Shown: positions 9,046 to 18,130 of the stretch, in pieces
Numbering within the stretch: the first letter of the stretch is position 1
Layout: every line of letters begins with the position of its first letter
Origin: Sporosarcina beigongshangi
Lineage (GTDB): Bacteria > Actinomycetota > Actinomycetes > Actinomycetales > Micrococcaceae
Assembly: GCF_016820535.1 (NCBI RefSeq)
Contig: NZ_JADHDY010000008.1
Span: forward strand, 62,001 to 126,000
Reading direction: 5' to 3'
Length of the DNA: 64,000 bases
Notes under the pieces: generated by a model
Told to the model about the DNA's origin: nothing
Seen by the model: only the letters and a program-made list of their open reading frames with translations
The model's database searches: none
Program-made: the position numbers and the translations under genes

Positions 9046-9516
9046 TCATGCCGCGCTGGCAACCCAGCCATCCGGCGTCGTGCCGTTCCCCAAGAAGGCC
9101 AGAAGTTCCCCGCCTGCCTCGGCGCCGAGGATCTCGTCTGCCTGTGTGTAGATGATGGGTTCTTCCTTGGCGTTGTGGTCATCGAGCAGTGACAACAGGT
9201 CCAGGCATGCCTGGCGCAGGGCGGCCGGGTCCGCGGCGGGAATCAGGGACTCCACGGTGTCCATCTGCCGCCAGAGCAGGCCGTGTTCGCGCAACATGAC
9301 GAAGATGGGCCCCATGAGCCCGCCCGCCTTCAACGGCGGGAACAGGAACTCTTCCTCGAGGTAGATGTGGCGGCGCAGGCCGGACAACGCAGCCGTGAGC
9401 GGTGCCGCGTCTTCCGGGGTTCCGCCGGCATCCAGCACCGCCACAAACTGTTCAATTCCGCCGTCGATTTCCCGGTGTTCAATCTCCAGGGCCTGGCCCA
9501 GTGTCGGTGCAGCCAC
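9046..9516 (-). CDS. hemerythrin domain-containing protein
   Basis: A 156-residue four-helix protein of the hemerythrin HHE family. Candidate iron ligands occur in order: EIEHREID, LRRHIYLEEEFLF, LREHGLLWRQ and LLDDHNAKEEPIIY. Such cytoplasmic proteins bind a di-iron centre and take part in oxygen, nitric-oxide or iron handling; the exact role is unknown. The start is a GTG with an AAGGAG site upstream. The gene runs convergent to the DivIVA gene with one base between stop codons. Confidence 0.88.
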   Translation of the reverse strand: MAAPTLGQALEIEHREIDGGIEQFVAVLDAGGTPEDAAPLTAALSGLRRHIYLEEEFLFPPLKAGGLMGPIFVMLREHGLLWRQMDTVESLIPAADPAALRQACLDLLSLLDDHNAKEEPIIYTQADEILGAEAGGELLAFLGNGTTPDGWVASAA

Positions 9517-9570
9517 AGTTGCTCCTTGGCAGGGGAATGGTCCTTTCAGGCTACTCCCTTTCCGTCGGGG

Positions 9571-11217
9571 CTACTCCTGGGTGAGGTCGCGGTTGCGGAA
9601 TCGCCAAATACCCAGACCTCCAAGGACCAACGCGATGAGAGTGAGGACCACCAGCGGTGCGAGCGAGAAGTCGGCGGCGGGCATCCGGGGGACTGCGCCG
9701 AATGGTGTCTTCCGGATGGCCTCCTCGGACAGCGAGAGCAACGGACCGAACATGGCCACGACCACCGAAATTCCATACACGGCCCACGTCAGGCTCACGC
9801 TGAGCCGCGGCAGGAAGCCGTGCATGAACAACAGCAGGCCCATCAACAACAGCACAGCCGGCCAATACGCGAAACTGGCCCCGGCAAGGGCGGCCCCGCT
9901 TGCAGCACCGTTTGAAGAGGCACCGGTCAGCCAGCCGCCCAGCAGCAGCATGACGGCGGATCCGACTGCGGCGACGGCGATGTGCGCGCCCAGCCAACGG
10001 GTCCGCCCGAGCGACCCGGCCAGCTGGGGTTCCAGCCGACCGGCGGCCTCTTCTGTGCGGGCGCCGGACAGGCTTTGGACGGCGAACGCGGCGGCCAGCA
10101 TGGCGTTGAACAGGACGAAGGTGGCAAGGATGCCGTTGAGCATGTCCTGCGAACCGCCCAGAAAGGCCTTGGCATAGGCGTTGGAGGGATCCAGCACAGT
10201 GGTCATGGCCGTGGCAACGCTCCCAAAGAACATGCCGGCCACGGCGGCGCCCACCAGCCACGAGATGAGTGTGGTCCGCTGCAGGCGCATGGCAAGGCCC
10301 GCGGGGGAGGCCAGCAGAGCGGTGGCGCGGCCCGGCCCGCGCCGCTCAGGCAGCAGGCCCATGCCCAGATCCCGGTGCGTCTCGATCCGCATGGCCACAG
10401 CACATCCGGCGGCTGCGAGTGCCGCCAGTGCAAGGAAGGGCCACCACGTGTCCTGGGCGAAGGGGCGCATGTTCTGTCCCCAGCCAATGGGGGAAAGCCA
10501 GCTCAGGTCAGTGACATTGGTGTCCGGGGCATTGACGTCAGCTACCGCCCGGACCAGGTAAAAGACCGCCAGGACGGCCACTCCCAACGAGTTGGCCCCG
10601 CGGCTCGTGGAACTCAACTGCCCGCAGACCGCGGAGATGCCCACAAACGCCAAGCCGACACCCGCAATGGATCCGCCCAGCACCCAAGAACCGGCCGTGG
10701 GCAGGCCAGCCGCAAGTGCCAGCAGCGAGATCAGCAGGCCCGTCACAATGCTGAGACTGTCCACCACCACGTAGTTGGCCATGCCGAAGGCGTGCCGCCC
10801 CAGTGCCGAGCCGCGGAGCAGCTCGGTGCGCCCGGCCTCCTCATCGGCACGGCCGTTGCGGGTGACCAGGAAGATGGAGGCAAAGCCCAGGGCAACGGCG
10901 AGCGTCATCCAGATCTTGATGACCAGGATGCCGCCCAGCGAACCGGCCGCATAGGGCAGGCCCGTCATGGCGGCGATGGCCGGAGTGTTGGCCACATTGG
11001 CATATGCGTCGCGGGCTGCCTGCGTGGGGAAGGCTGCCTGCTGGGAGTCGTAAACGATGGGGATCATGACGGCCAGGACGGCCGCCCACACAACCAGCCG
11101 CAGCCAGTTGCGGTGCAAGATGAACCGCACGCACACCAGGAACCCGGCCATGGTGCCGGCAAGGGGACCGACGGCTGCGCGCGGCCGGCGTGACGCGCCC
11201 AGGACTGCGGTGCTCAT
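9571..11217 (-). CDS. ABC exporter permease, ABC-2/polyketide-drug type
   Basis: A 548-residue integral membrane protein with about twelve hydrophobic segments arranged as two six-helix halves, as in single-chain drug or polyketide exporter permeases. Its start overlaps the stop of the ATPase gene by four bases (ATGA, 11214-11217), so the two are translationally coupled. Together with the ATPase it should export hydrophobic compounds; the substrate is unknown. A conserved segment after the second helix pair (TRNGRADEEAGRTELLRG) is typical of this permease family. Confidence 0.87.
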   Translation of the reverse strand: MSTAVLGASRRPRAAVGPLAGTMAGFLVCVRFILHRNWLRLVVWAAVLAVMIPIVYDSQQAAFPTQAARDAYANVANTPAIAAMTGLPYAAGSLGGILVIKIWMTLAVALGFASIFLVTRNGRADEEAGRTELLRGSALGRHAFGMANYVVVDSLSIVTGLLISLLALAAGLPTAGSWVLGGSIAGVGLAFVGISAVCGQLSSTSRGANSLGVAVLAVFYLVRAVADVNAPDTNVTDLSWLSPIGWGQNMRPFAQDTWWPFLALAALAAAGCAVAMRIETHRDLGMGLLPERRGPGRATALLASPAGLAMRLQRTTLISWLVGAAVAGMFFGSVATAMTTVLDPSNAYAKAFLGGSQDMLNGILATFVLFNAMLAAAFAVQSLSGARTEEAAGRLEPQLAGSLGRTRWLGAHIAVAAVGSAVMLLLGGWLTGASSNGAASGAALAGASFAYWPAVLLLMGLLLFMHGFLPRLSVSLTWAVYGISVVVAMFGPLLSLSEEAIRKTPFGAVPRMPAADFSLAPLVVLTLIALVLGGLGIWRFRNRDLTQE

Positions 11218-12206
11218 CGCGCACCCGCAGATTGCGCCGGGGCGGCGTCCGTGCCGGCCGCTACACCGGAGGTGCCGTTGACGCCGGAGCCGGGGTCCGC
11301 CGTCGAGCCCGGCAAGGCGCCACCATAGTGCCGCAGGAACAGGTCCTCCAGCGACGGCGGGGTCGAGACGAGCTGGCGCGGGCTGAACGCGGAGACGGCC
11401 GCAAGGACGCTGCCCAGTTCCTCCTCGCCCACGGTGAAGGAGGCGTGCGCGCCGTCGGCCGCGAGGTCATTGATGCCGGGGACGCCGGCGAGCACGGATG
11501 CGTCGCGGCCCAACAGCATCGAAACCGTGGTTCGGTGCAGGTGCCGCAGCGCGTCCAGCCGCCCGGACTCGACCGTGCGGCCCTCACGGATGATGGTCAC
11601 GGTGTCGCACAGCTTTTCCACCTCGGCGAAGATGTGGCTCGAGAGCAGCACGCTGCGGCCCTCCGCCTTGACCTCCTGGATGCAGTCCGTGAACACCTGC
11701 TCCATGAGCGGGTCGAGGCCGGAGGTGGGCTCGTCGAGGATCAGCAGCTCGGCATCCGACGCCAGACCGGCGACCAGCGCCACCTTCTGCCGGTTGCCCT
11801 TGGAATAGCTGCGCGCCTTCTTGGTGGGGTCCAGCTCAAACCGCTCCAGAAGGGCGTCCCGCTTGGCGGTGTCCACGCCGCCGCGCAGCCGCGAGAGGAT
11901 GTCGATGGCCTGCCCGCCGGTGAGGTTTGGCCATAGGCTGACGTCTCCGGGAACGTAGGCGATGCGGCGGTGAAGTTCGACGGCGTCGCGCCACGGATCG
12001 CCGCCCAGGAGACTTGCGCTGCCCCCGTCTGAGGTGAGCAGGCCCAGCAGGATGCGGATGGTGGTCGATTTTCCGGAGCCGTTGGGTCCCAGGAACCCGG
12101 CCACGGTGCCCGGGTCAACCCGCAGGTTCAGCCCTGCCAGGGCGGTGGTGCGGCCAAACCTCTTGTGGAGATCGGTGACAAGAATGGCTGGAGTTTGTAC
12201 AGACAT
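11214..12206 (-). CDS. ABC exporter ATP-binding protein
   Basis: A 330-residue ATPase with Walker A GPNGSGKST, a degenerate signature YSKGNRQK, Walker B LLILDEPTSGLD, and the H-loop SSHIF. The C-terminal extension (about 230-330) is typical of drug exporter ATPases of the DrrA type and ends in a low-complexity Gly/Ala tail. It lies nine bases after the TetR gene and overlaps the permease gene, forming a three-gene operon (regulator, ATPase, permease). Confidence 0.92.
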   Translation of the reverse strand: MSVQTPAILVTDLHKRFGRTTALAGLNLRVDPGTVAGFLGPNGSGKSTTIRILLGLLTSDGGSASLLGGDPWRDAVELHRRIAYVPGDVSLWPNLTGGQAIDILSRLRGGVDTAKRDALLERFELDPTKKARSYSKGNRQKVALVAGLASDAELLILDEPTSGLDPLMEQVFTDCIQEVKAEGRSVLLSSHIFAEVEKLCDTVTIIREGRTVESGRLDALRHLHRTTVSMLLGRDASVLAGVPGINDLAADGAHASFTVGEEELGSVLAAVSAFSPRQLVSTPPSLEDLFLRHYGGALPGSTADPGSGVNGTSGVAAGTDAAPAQSAGAR

Positions 12207-12215
12207 GGTTCTTCC

Positions 12216-12890
12216 TTACCGCGTTGCGGCTTCTCCCGCGTGGCCCACGGGCGGGTGGGTGTCGCTTGCCTGGTAGGCAAGGTAGGACTCGAGGTAGGAG
12301 CGGTCCGTGAAGATGCCCTCCGTGTAGACCTCGAGTGTGGGCAGCATGGCGTCGGCCATGTACTGGTCCATGACGGCCGCGAAGTCGTCGAGCTGGATTT
12401 CCGGGCGCATGGCCAGGTTCACCAGCATGGCGCCGATGGACTGCTGGACCATGAAGCGTGCCCGGGCGGCCTCGTCCCGGCTGGGGACGACGAGCCCGCG
12501 CGCCACGGCGCCGGCCGTGAACTCGACAGCTTCCGCCACCATGTTGTCAACAAAGATGCGCCCGGCGCTGCTGCCCTCTTGGACGCTGCGCAGAATGTAG
12601 ACCATGAGCATTCCGCCGTCCCTCGACGAGGGCAGTTGCGCGAACAACTGGGTGGGGCCGGCATCCAGGCTTTCAATCTGCAATGTCCGGTAGCGGTCCA
12701 GGACCGTGGCGTCACACTCGGCACGGAGCTGTTCTTTGGAGCCAAAGTGGTGGCGGACCAGCCCGGCACTGACACCGGCTCGGGCTGCGATCGAGCGCAG
12801 GGACTCGCCGAAACCGCGTGCCGCGAAGCACTCGATTGCAGCGTCCCGCAGCCGTGCCCGGCCTGTCAGATCTTCCTGGACTGTACTCAT
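12216..12890 (-). CDS. TetR family transcriptional regulator
   Basis: A 224-residue regulator. The N-terminal helix-turn-helix is clear: LRDAAIECFAARGFGESLRS followed by IAARAGVSAGLVRHHFGSKE. The rest is the all-helical ligand domain. It heads the exporter operon and probably represses it until a substrate binds. The frame stays open to 13382, but the ATG at 12890 begins at the usual distance before the HTH. No strong ribosome binding site is visible. Confidence 0.9.
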   Translation of the reverse strand: MSTVQEDLTGRARLRDAAIECFAARGFGESLRSIAARAGVSAGLVRHHFGSKEQLRAECDATVLDRYRTLQIESLDAGPTQLFAQLPSSRDGGMLMVYILRSVQEGSSAGRIFVDNMVAEAVEFTAGAVARGLVVPSRDEAARARFMVQQSIGAMLVNLAMRPEIQLDDFAAVMDQYMADAMLPTLEVYTEGIFTDRSYLESYLAYQASDTHPPVGHAGEAATR

Positions 12891-13183
12891 GGATAGCAGA
12901 CTACTCGCGTGTATAGCCGCTGGCAATGGTTGTTTTCCGGGAAAATTCGGGGCGACGATTCCGGTGGCGGCAGCGCGGTGGGACACCCGGAATTGGCCGC
13001 TGCCGGGGCAGGCGGAAACGCTGCCGGGTCGGCCCGGCCAGCACGCAGCGTCCCTACGGCAACAGTGCAGCAACTGCACGTTGGGCCAGGTGTTTCGGCT
13101 CAGTGTTTCTGCCGAAGGTTCTGTCAACGCTGTTCGAACCGTCCAAGGCTGTCCGGGGCCGGGCCATTGACCCGCCTCGACGA

Positions 13184-13324
13184 TCATTTGGACACAAAAC
13201 GCGACTTGGGCCGACGGCGCCGAATCATTTAGACAGAAGACGTGGGTAATCGGCCGGTTTACCCGCGTCTGGTGTCCGAATGAAGTTGGTGGGGCCGGTT
13301 TACCCGCGTTTGGTGTCCGAATGA
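13184..13324. repeat. two-fold symmetric array of four ~33-bp repeats, 41-bp period
   Basis: Copies start at 13184 and 13225 in inverted orientation and at 13251 and 13292 in direct orientation. The direct copies read roughly CGGCCGGTTTACCC followed by GCGTYTGGTGTCCGAATGA. The inner inverted copy has CGGCCGATTACCC, then ACGTCTTCTGTCTAAATGA. Both pairs have a spacing of exactly 41 bases, and the two inner copies share the central CGGCCG. This looks like a recombination or transposase-end structure, or a multi-site regulator array; no recombinase gene is nearby. Confidence 0.7.
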
Positions 13325-13389
13325 TTGGCCGGAGGCCTGAGGGCTCGCGTGTGCTGCCGTCGATCAGGCGGGCGGCGAACATCCGGGGC

Positions 13390-13395
13390 TACGAT
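13390..13395 (+). promoter_or_regulatory. -10 element of an apparent leaderless promoter (NUDIX gene)
   Basis: TACGAT followed by six bases and the ATG at 13402. The spacing TANNNT-N6-start recurs before many genes here and is the usual geometry of actinobacterial leaderless transcripts. No ribosome binding site is present. Confidence 0.5.
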
Positions 13396-13401
13396 GGCTG
13401 G

Positions 13402-14202
13402 ATGGATATCGAATCCCCGCTTGCGCCGCTCGAAGACGCCTGCACCGTGGTCCTGCTGCGCGACGGTCCTTCCGGGCTGGAAACGCTGATGCTGGAGCGT
13501 CCCCGCAAAAGCCGGACCTTTGCCGGGGCGTGGGTCTTTCCCGGCGGCAAGGTGGATCCGGGAGACCGGGCCGACGATTCCGGCCGGGCGCTGGACGACT
13601 TGGGCGCCGCGCTGGCAGCGGGCCTGCGGGAGCTGGCAGAGGAAACGGGGCAAAGGCTGGGCCGCGACGAGCTGGTCCGGTTGTCACAATGGACGCCCAT
13701 GCAGGCGCTGCCGCGCCGATTCAGGACCTGGTTCATGGTGGCGCAGGCGGCATCGGACGAGGTGGTGGTCAACCCCGAGGAGCACGAGCGGTTCGAGTGG
13801 ATGGCCCCGGCCGAGGCGCTGGCCAGGCACGCGCAGGGAACCATGTCGCTCGTTCCGCCCACCTGGGTCACGCTGCACGGGCTGTCCGGCATGGGCACGG
13901 TGGGCCAGGCCCTCGAGGCGGCTGGGCGCCGGGACCCGTTTTCCTACCAAACCCACCTCTTGATGCCCGACGCCGGAACCGGCCCGGGCGGTCCCGGCAC
14001 CGATGGCCCGGGCCGGGAAGGCGCCGTTCCGGCAGGCATGGCGCACACTGTCCTGCCTGACGTGATGGGCGTGCGGCCCGTCGGCGTGCTGTGGCAGGGA
14101 GATGAAAACTACCCGGCAGCCGACGGTACGCCCGGCCAGCCCGGAGCCCGCCACCGCCTCACCATGACCGGCCTGCCCTGGATCTTTGAACACACTTCTT
14201 GA
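13402..14202 (+). CDS. NUDIX hydrolase family protein
   Basis: A 266-residue protein. The NUDIX box is split by an insertion: VFPGGKVDPGD is followed about 20 residues later by AAGLRELAEETG (GX5..REX..EE pattern). This long-insert layout matches the NUDIX subfamily related to eukaryotic NUDT19-like and CoA-type hydrolases. The substrate is unknown. The C-terminal third is Gly/Pro-rich and contains HTVLPDVMGVRPV. The ATG at 13402 follows a leaderless-type -10. Confidence 0.85.
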   Translation: MDIESPLAPLEDACTVVLLRDGPSGLETLMLERPRKSRTFAGAWVFPGGKVDPGDRADDSGRALDDLGAALAAGLRELAEETGQRLGRDELVRLSQWTPMQALPRRFRTWFMVAQAASDEVVVNPEEHERFEWMAPAEALARHAQGTMSLVPPTWVTLHGLSGMGTVGQALEAAGRRDPFSYQTHLLMPDAGTGPGGPGTDGPGREGAVPAGMAHTVLPDVMGVRPVGVLWQGDENYPAADGTPGQPGARHRLTMTGLPWIFEHTS

Positions 14203-14239
14203 ACAATTCCAAAAAAGCTTGCGACAACGAGGAGGCACC

Positions 14240-14455
14240 ATGAGCAAGAAACGATGGAGCGATGTGGGCAAGGGGCGGCGCATCGCCATGGTGGCGGCCG
14301 GGATTCTCCAGATTGCGCTGCAGGTGGCGGCACTCCGCGACATCTCCCAAAGAACCCCGGCGCAGGTCAATGGTTCAAAGGCGGGGTGGGTGGCGGCGTC
14401 GTTCATCAATTTTGCCGGACCCATTGCCTGGTTCCTGCGCGGCCGCAAAGACTAG
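14240..14455 (+). CDS. small membrane protein, PLDc_N-like
   Basis: A 71-residue protein with two hydrophobic helices (IAMVAAGILQIALQVAAL and AASFINFAGPIAWFLRG). It has the Arg-rich end typical of the short phospholipase-D N-terminal (PLDc_N) domain found alone in many actinobacteria. The ATG follows a strong GAGGAGG site. An ATG upstream at 14186 is in frame but less likely. Its stop overlaps the convergent pxpBC gene by four bases. Confidence 0.75.
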   Translation: MSKKRWSDVGKGRRIAMVAAGILQIALQVAALRDISQRTPAQVNGSKAGWVAASFINFAGPIAWFLRGRKD

Positions 14456-16197
14456 GTCCGCCGCTCCAACCTCCGGAACCGCACGCTCGCGCCCGGTGCC
14501 AGCGCCGCCGCCAAGCCCAGGTCCTCCCGCAGCACCACACCCAGAACCGGGTAGCCGCCGGTGACGGGGTGGTCGGCCAGGAAGATGACCGGCATGCCCG
14601 ACGGCGGAACCTGGATTGCGCCGTCGGCCATCCCCTCGCTGGGGAGCTCCAGGGTGAGTGCTTCGCGGGTGCGCACCAGTGCCGCCGCGCCGGTTTCTGC
14701 GGGCTCCACCCGGAGGCCGATCCGGTTTGAGGACGTGCCAACGAGCCAGTGCGCCCGTTCGAAGGCCGCCAGCGATTCCGGCGTGAACCAGTCGTGGCGG
14801 GGGCCGGACAGGAACCTCAGCTCGGCAATTTCCGGCTGCTCCGGCGCCGGTTCAGGAACGCCCACCACACCCACTGGTGTGCCGACGGGCAGGAACACGC
14901 CGGCAGCCAGCGGGGCCGGGCCGAGCCGGGACAGCACGTCCGCAGACCGGCTGCCCAACACAGTCGGAACGGTGATGCCGCCGCGGACGGCCACATAGCT
15001 GCGCAGGGCCGGGGCACCGGGAAGTGCGGTGAGGCTGAGGGTCTCCCCATCGAGCAGGGGGAAGGGTGTGTTGGTGTTGGGCGTTCGCACGGTGCCGTCC
15101 GCAGCCGCAACGGCAAGTTGGATGCCGCTGCCGGCGACGGCAATGACGTGGCTGCCCACCGCCTGCACACGCAGTCCGCCCATGACGGTCTCGAGCGCGG
15201 CCGCCCCGGCGGGGTGGCGGGGCTGAGCCAGGCCGGCCGACGCGAGGTTTCCCCGTGACCCGTCCTCGGCCGCCGGGTTGCCCACCATCCGGTTGGCCCG
15301 CCGCAGGGACGCCCGGTCAAGGGCGCCGGAGGCGGTCACCCCCAAATGGGCAAAGCCGGGGCGGCCAAGATCCTGCACAGTGGTGAAGACACCGGGGGAG
15401 AGGACCCGCAGCCCAGGTTCCAGATGCCCTGGAACCGTGCCTTGAGCTGGGCCCGGGCCAGTGGCGATGCCCGCCGGGGACGGAGCCGCCGAGGCTCCCG
15501 TCGCGGCGTCGTCCACTGCCTGCCGGGCGCCAGGTGTGCCGGCACCGGAAAGATGGAGCAGTTCCCGGGCGGGAACAAAATGCACGGTGTCGCCGGGCTG
15601 CAGCAGTGCCGGGCTGGCACCGGACCCATCCCACAGCGCCGCATCCCACATGATGTCGGTGCAGCGTCCGAGCAGCTGCCAGCCGCCGGGACTCGGACCG
15701 GGGTAGACGGCGGAAAATTCGCCGCCCACGGCAACGGAACCGGCGGGGACCGCGGTGCGCGGGCTGGGGTGCCGGGGCATGTCGAGCGGATGCCTTGCTG
15801 GGCTCAGGTACATGAAGCCAGGGGCGAACCCGCCGAAGGCCGCCAGCCACGGCTGCCCGCTGTGCCAGGAAACCAAGGCATCGGTGCTGAGGCCGGCGAG
15901 CGCCGCAGCATGGGCGAGGTCGGCGCCGTCGTACAGGGTCTTGATGGTGTGCACCGTCCCGGGCAGCGGTTCCGGCAGCCCATCCGGCGACACCGCCAGC
16001 AGCGAGCGCACGGCCCGGACCGCCGCGGGGGAGTCGCAGCTGATGAGGACGGTGCGGGCGGCGGGCACAACGTCGAGAACCCCGGCGGGGCGGTGGCGCA
16101 GGAGCACGGCCTGGACGGCCATGACCTGCGCCAGGGAATCCAGCTCCGCCAGGACCCCGAGTTCACCCACCTCGAGCAGGCGCATGCCGGAAGGCAT
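14452..16197 (-). CDS. pxpBC: 5-oxoprolinase subunits B and C fused (KipI-KipA/PxpBC)
   Basis: A 581-residue fusion. Residues about 1-225 match PxpB/KipI (AAFGGFAPGFMYL, then PRTAVPAGSVAVGGEFSAVYP). Residues about 265-581 match PxpC/KipA (GVFTTVQDLGRPGFAHLGV, then SYVAVRGGI, then LPSEGMADGAIQVPPSGMPV). An Ala/Gly/Pro-rich linker joins them. With PxpA this forms the ATP-dependent 5-oxoprolinase that opens pyroglutamate to glutamate. It begins immediately after the pxpA stop codon, so the complex is co-expressed. Split genes are the more common form; fusions of B and C are known. Confidence 0.92.
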   Translation of the reverse strand: MPSGMRLLEVGELGVLAELDSLAQVMAVQAVLLRHRPAGVLDVVPAARTVLISCDSPAAVRAVRSLLAVSPDGLPEPLPGTVHTIKTLYDGADLAHAAALAGLSTDALVSWHSGQPWLAAFGGFAPGFMYLSPARHPLDMPRHPSPRTAVPAGSVAVGGEFSAVYPGPSPGGWQLLGRCTDIMWDAALWDGSGASPALLQPGDTVHFVPARELLHLSGAGTPGARQAVDDAATGASAAPSPAGIATGPGPAQGTVPGHLEPGLRVLSPGVFTTVQDLGRPGFAHLGVTASGALDRASLRRANRMVGNPAAEDGSRGNLASAGLAQPRHPAGAAALETVMGGLRVQAVGSHVIAVAGSGIQLAVAAADGTVRTPNTNTPFPLLDGETLSLTALPGAPALRSYVAVRGGITVPTVLGSRSADVLSRLGPAPLAAGVFLPVGTPVGVVGVPEPAPEQPEIAELRFLSGPRHDWFTPESLAAFERAHWLVGTSSNRIGLRVEPAETGAAALVRTREALTLELPSEGMADGAIQVPPSGMPVIFLADHPVTGGYPVLGVVLREDLGLAAALAPGASVRFRRLERRT

Positions 16198-16971
16198 TTA
16201 CGCGAAAGCCCGGATGTCCACGCCCGCGCCGTCCAGCGCGGCACGCACGGCGGCGGCCATGGCGACGGCGCCCGGGGTGTCGCCATGCAGGCAGAGGCTC
16301 TGCACGTTGAGCGGGATGTGCGTGCCGTCAATTGCGACCACCTCGCGGTCCACAGCGATCCGCAGGCTTTGGGTCACGACGGCGTCCAGATCGTGCAGCA
16401 CCGCGCCGGGCACGGTTCGGGAAACAAGCGTTCCGTCGCGGTTGTAGGCGCGGTCGGCGAAGGCCTCCAAGACCACGGGGATGCCGGCGGCCGCGGCGAG
16501 CCGGGCGGCCTCGGACCCCGGGGAAACCAGCAGGGGCAGCGACGGATCCACGGACAGCATGGCCTCCACGACGGCCAGGGCCTGGGCTGGATGGTGGACT
16601 ATCGCGTTGTAGAGGGCACCGTGCGGTTTCACATAGCGGACCCTGGTACCCGCCGCGCGGGCCATGGCCTGCAGGGCTCCGACCTGGTAGACGACCTCGT
16701 CGCGGAGTTCTGCGGGGTCAACCTCCATGAAACGGCGCCCGAAACCGGCAAGGTCCCGATAGCTGGGATGAGCGCCGATGGCCACGCCCGCGGCGGCCGC
16801 GGCGGCACAGCTGCGCGCCATGGTGCGCGGGTCTCCGGCATGGAAGCCGCAGGCGATGCTGGCGCTGGAGACCAGGGCCATGATGGCGGCGTCGTCACCC
16901 AGCCGCCACTGCCCAAAAGACTCGCCCACATCTGCATTCAAATCCAAGGTGGCGGCATCCTGCCCGGTCAC
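16198..16971 (-). CDS. pxpA: 5-oxoprolinase subunit A (LamB/YcsF family)
   Basis: A 257-residue TIM-barrel-like protein with the family motifs [42 protein letters not shown] and FADRAYN. It binds 5-oxoproline and, with PxpBC, cleaves it using ATP. I use the GTG at 16971, twelve bases after the mdh stop; a TTG at 16947 is another option. Neither has a clear ribosome binding site, which suggests coupling to mdh translation. Confidence 0.92.
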   Translation of the reverse strand: MTGQDAATLDLNADVGESFGQWRLGDDAAIMALVSSASIACGFHAGDPRTMARSCAAAAAAGVAIGAHPSYRDLAGFGRRFMEVDPAELRDEVVYQVGALQAMARAAGTRVRYVKPHGALYNAIVHHPAQALAVVEAMLSVDPSLPLLVSPGSEAARLAAAAGIPVVLEAFADRAYNRDGTLVSRTVPGAVLHDLDAVVTQSLRIAVDREVVAIDGTHIPLNVQSLCLHGDTPGAVAMAAAVRAALDGAGVDIRAFA

Positions 16972-16982
16972 GTCTGGAGGGT

Positions 16983-17984
<1,002 letters not shown>

Positions 17985-18061
17985 GCCACGGCGGGCCCGC
18001 GTGGAACGGACAGATTTGGTGCAGGGCGTTCACGTCTCCTGCCTGCAGGTGTCCCGGAACG

Positions 18062-18100
18062 AAAAGCGGGACCCGCCGGAGTGCCGGCGGATCCCGCTTT
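18062..18100 (-). terminator. strong hairpin terminator after the GH20 gene
   Basis: AAAGCGGGACCCGCCGG, a short loop, then CCGGCGGATCCCGCTTT. The stem ends in T-rich sequence on both strands, so it could terminate the GH20 transcript reading leftwards and insulate mdh. Confidence 0.75.
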
Positions 18101-18130
18101 CATTGCCTTTGAGCTGAATCCCCGCCCGGC

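Larger units (their letters stand above)
12891..13401. other. non-coding gap containing a repeat array
   Basis: No convincing gene in this 510-base interval. The left part should hold the TetR operon promoter. The right part is occupied by the four-copy array at 13184-13324 and by the NUDIX promoter element. Open frames here have no recognisable domains and look like antisense or chance frames. Confidence 0.6.

Noticed and set aside
13251-13324. CRISPR-like direct repeats
   Set aside because: Only two direct copies with an 8-base gap, plus two inverted ones; no spacers or cas genes.
12891-13382. Upstream extension of the TetR gene over the repeat array
   Set aside because: TetR proteins begin just before the HTH; the extra residues have no homology pattern and run through the symmetric array.
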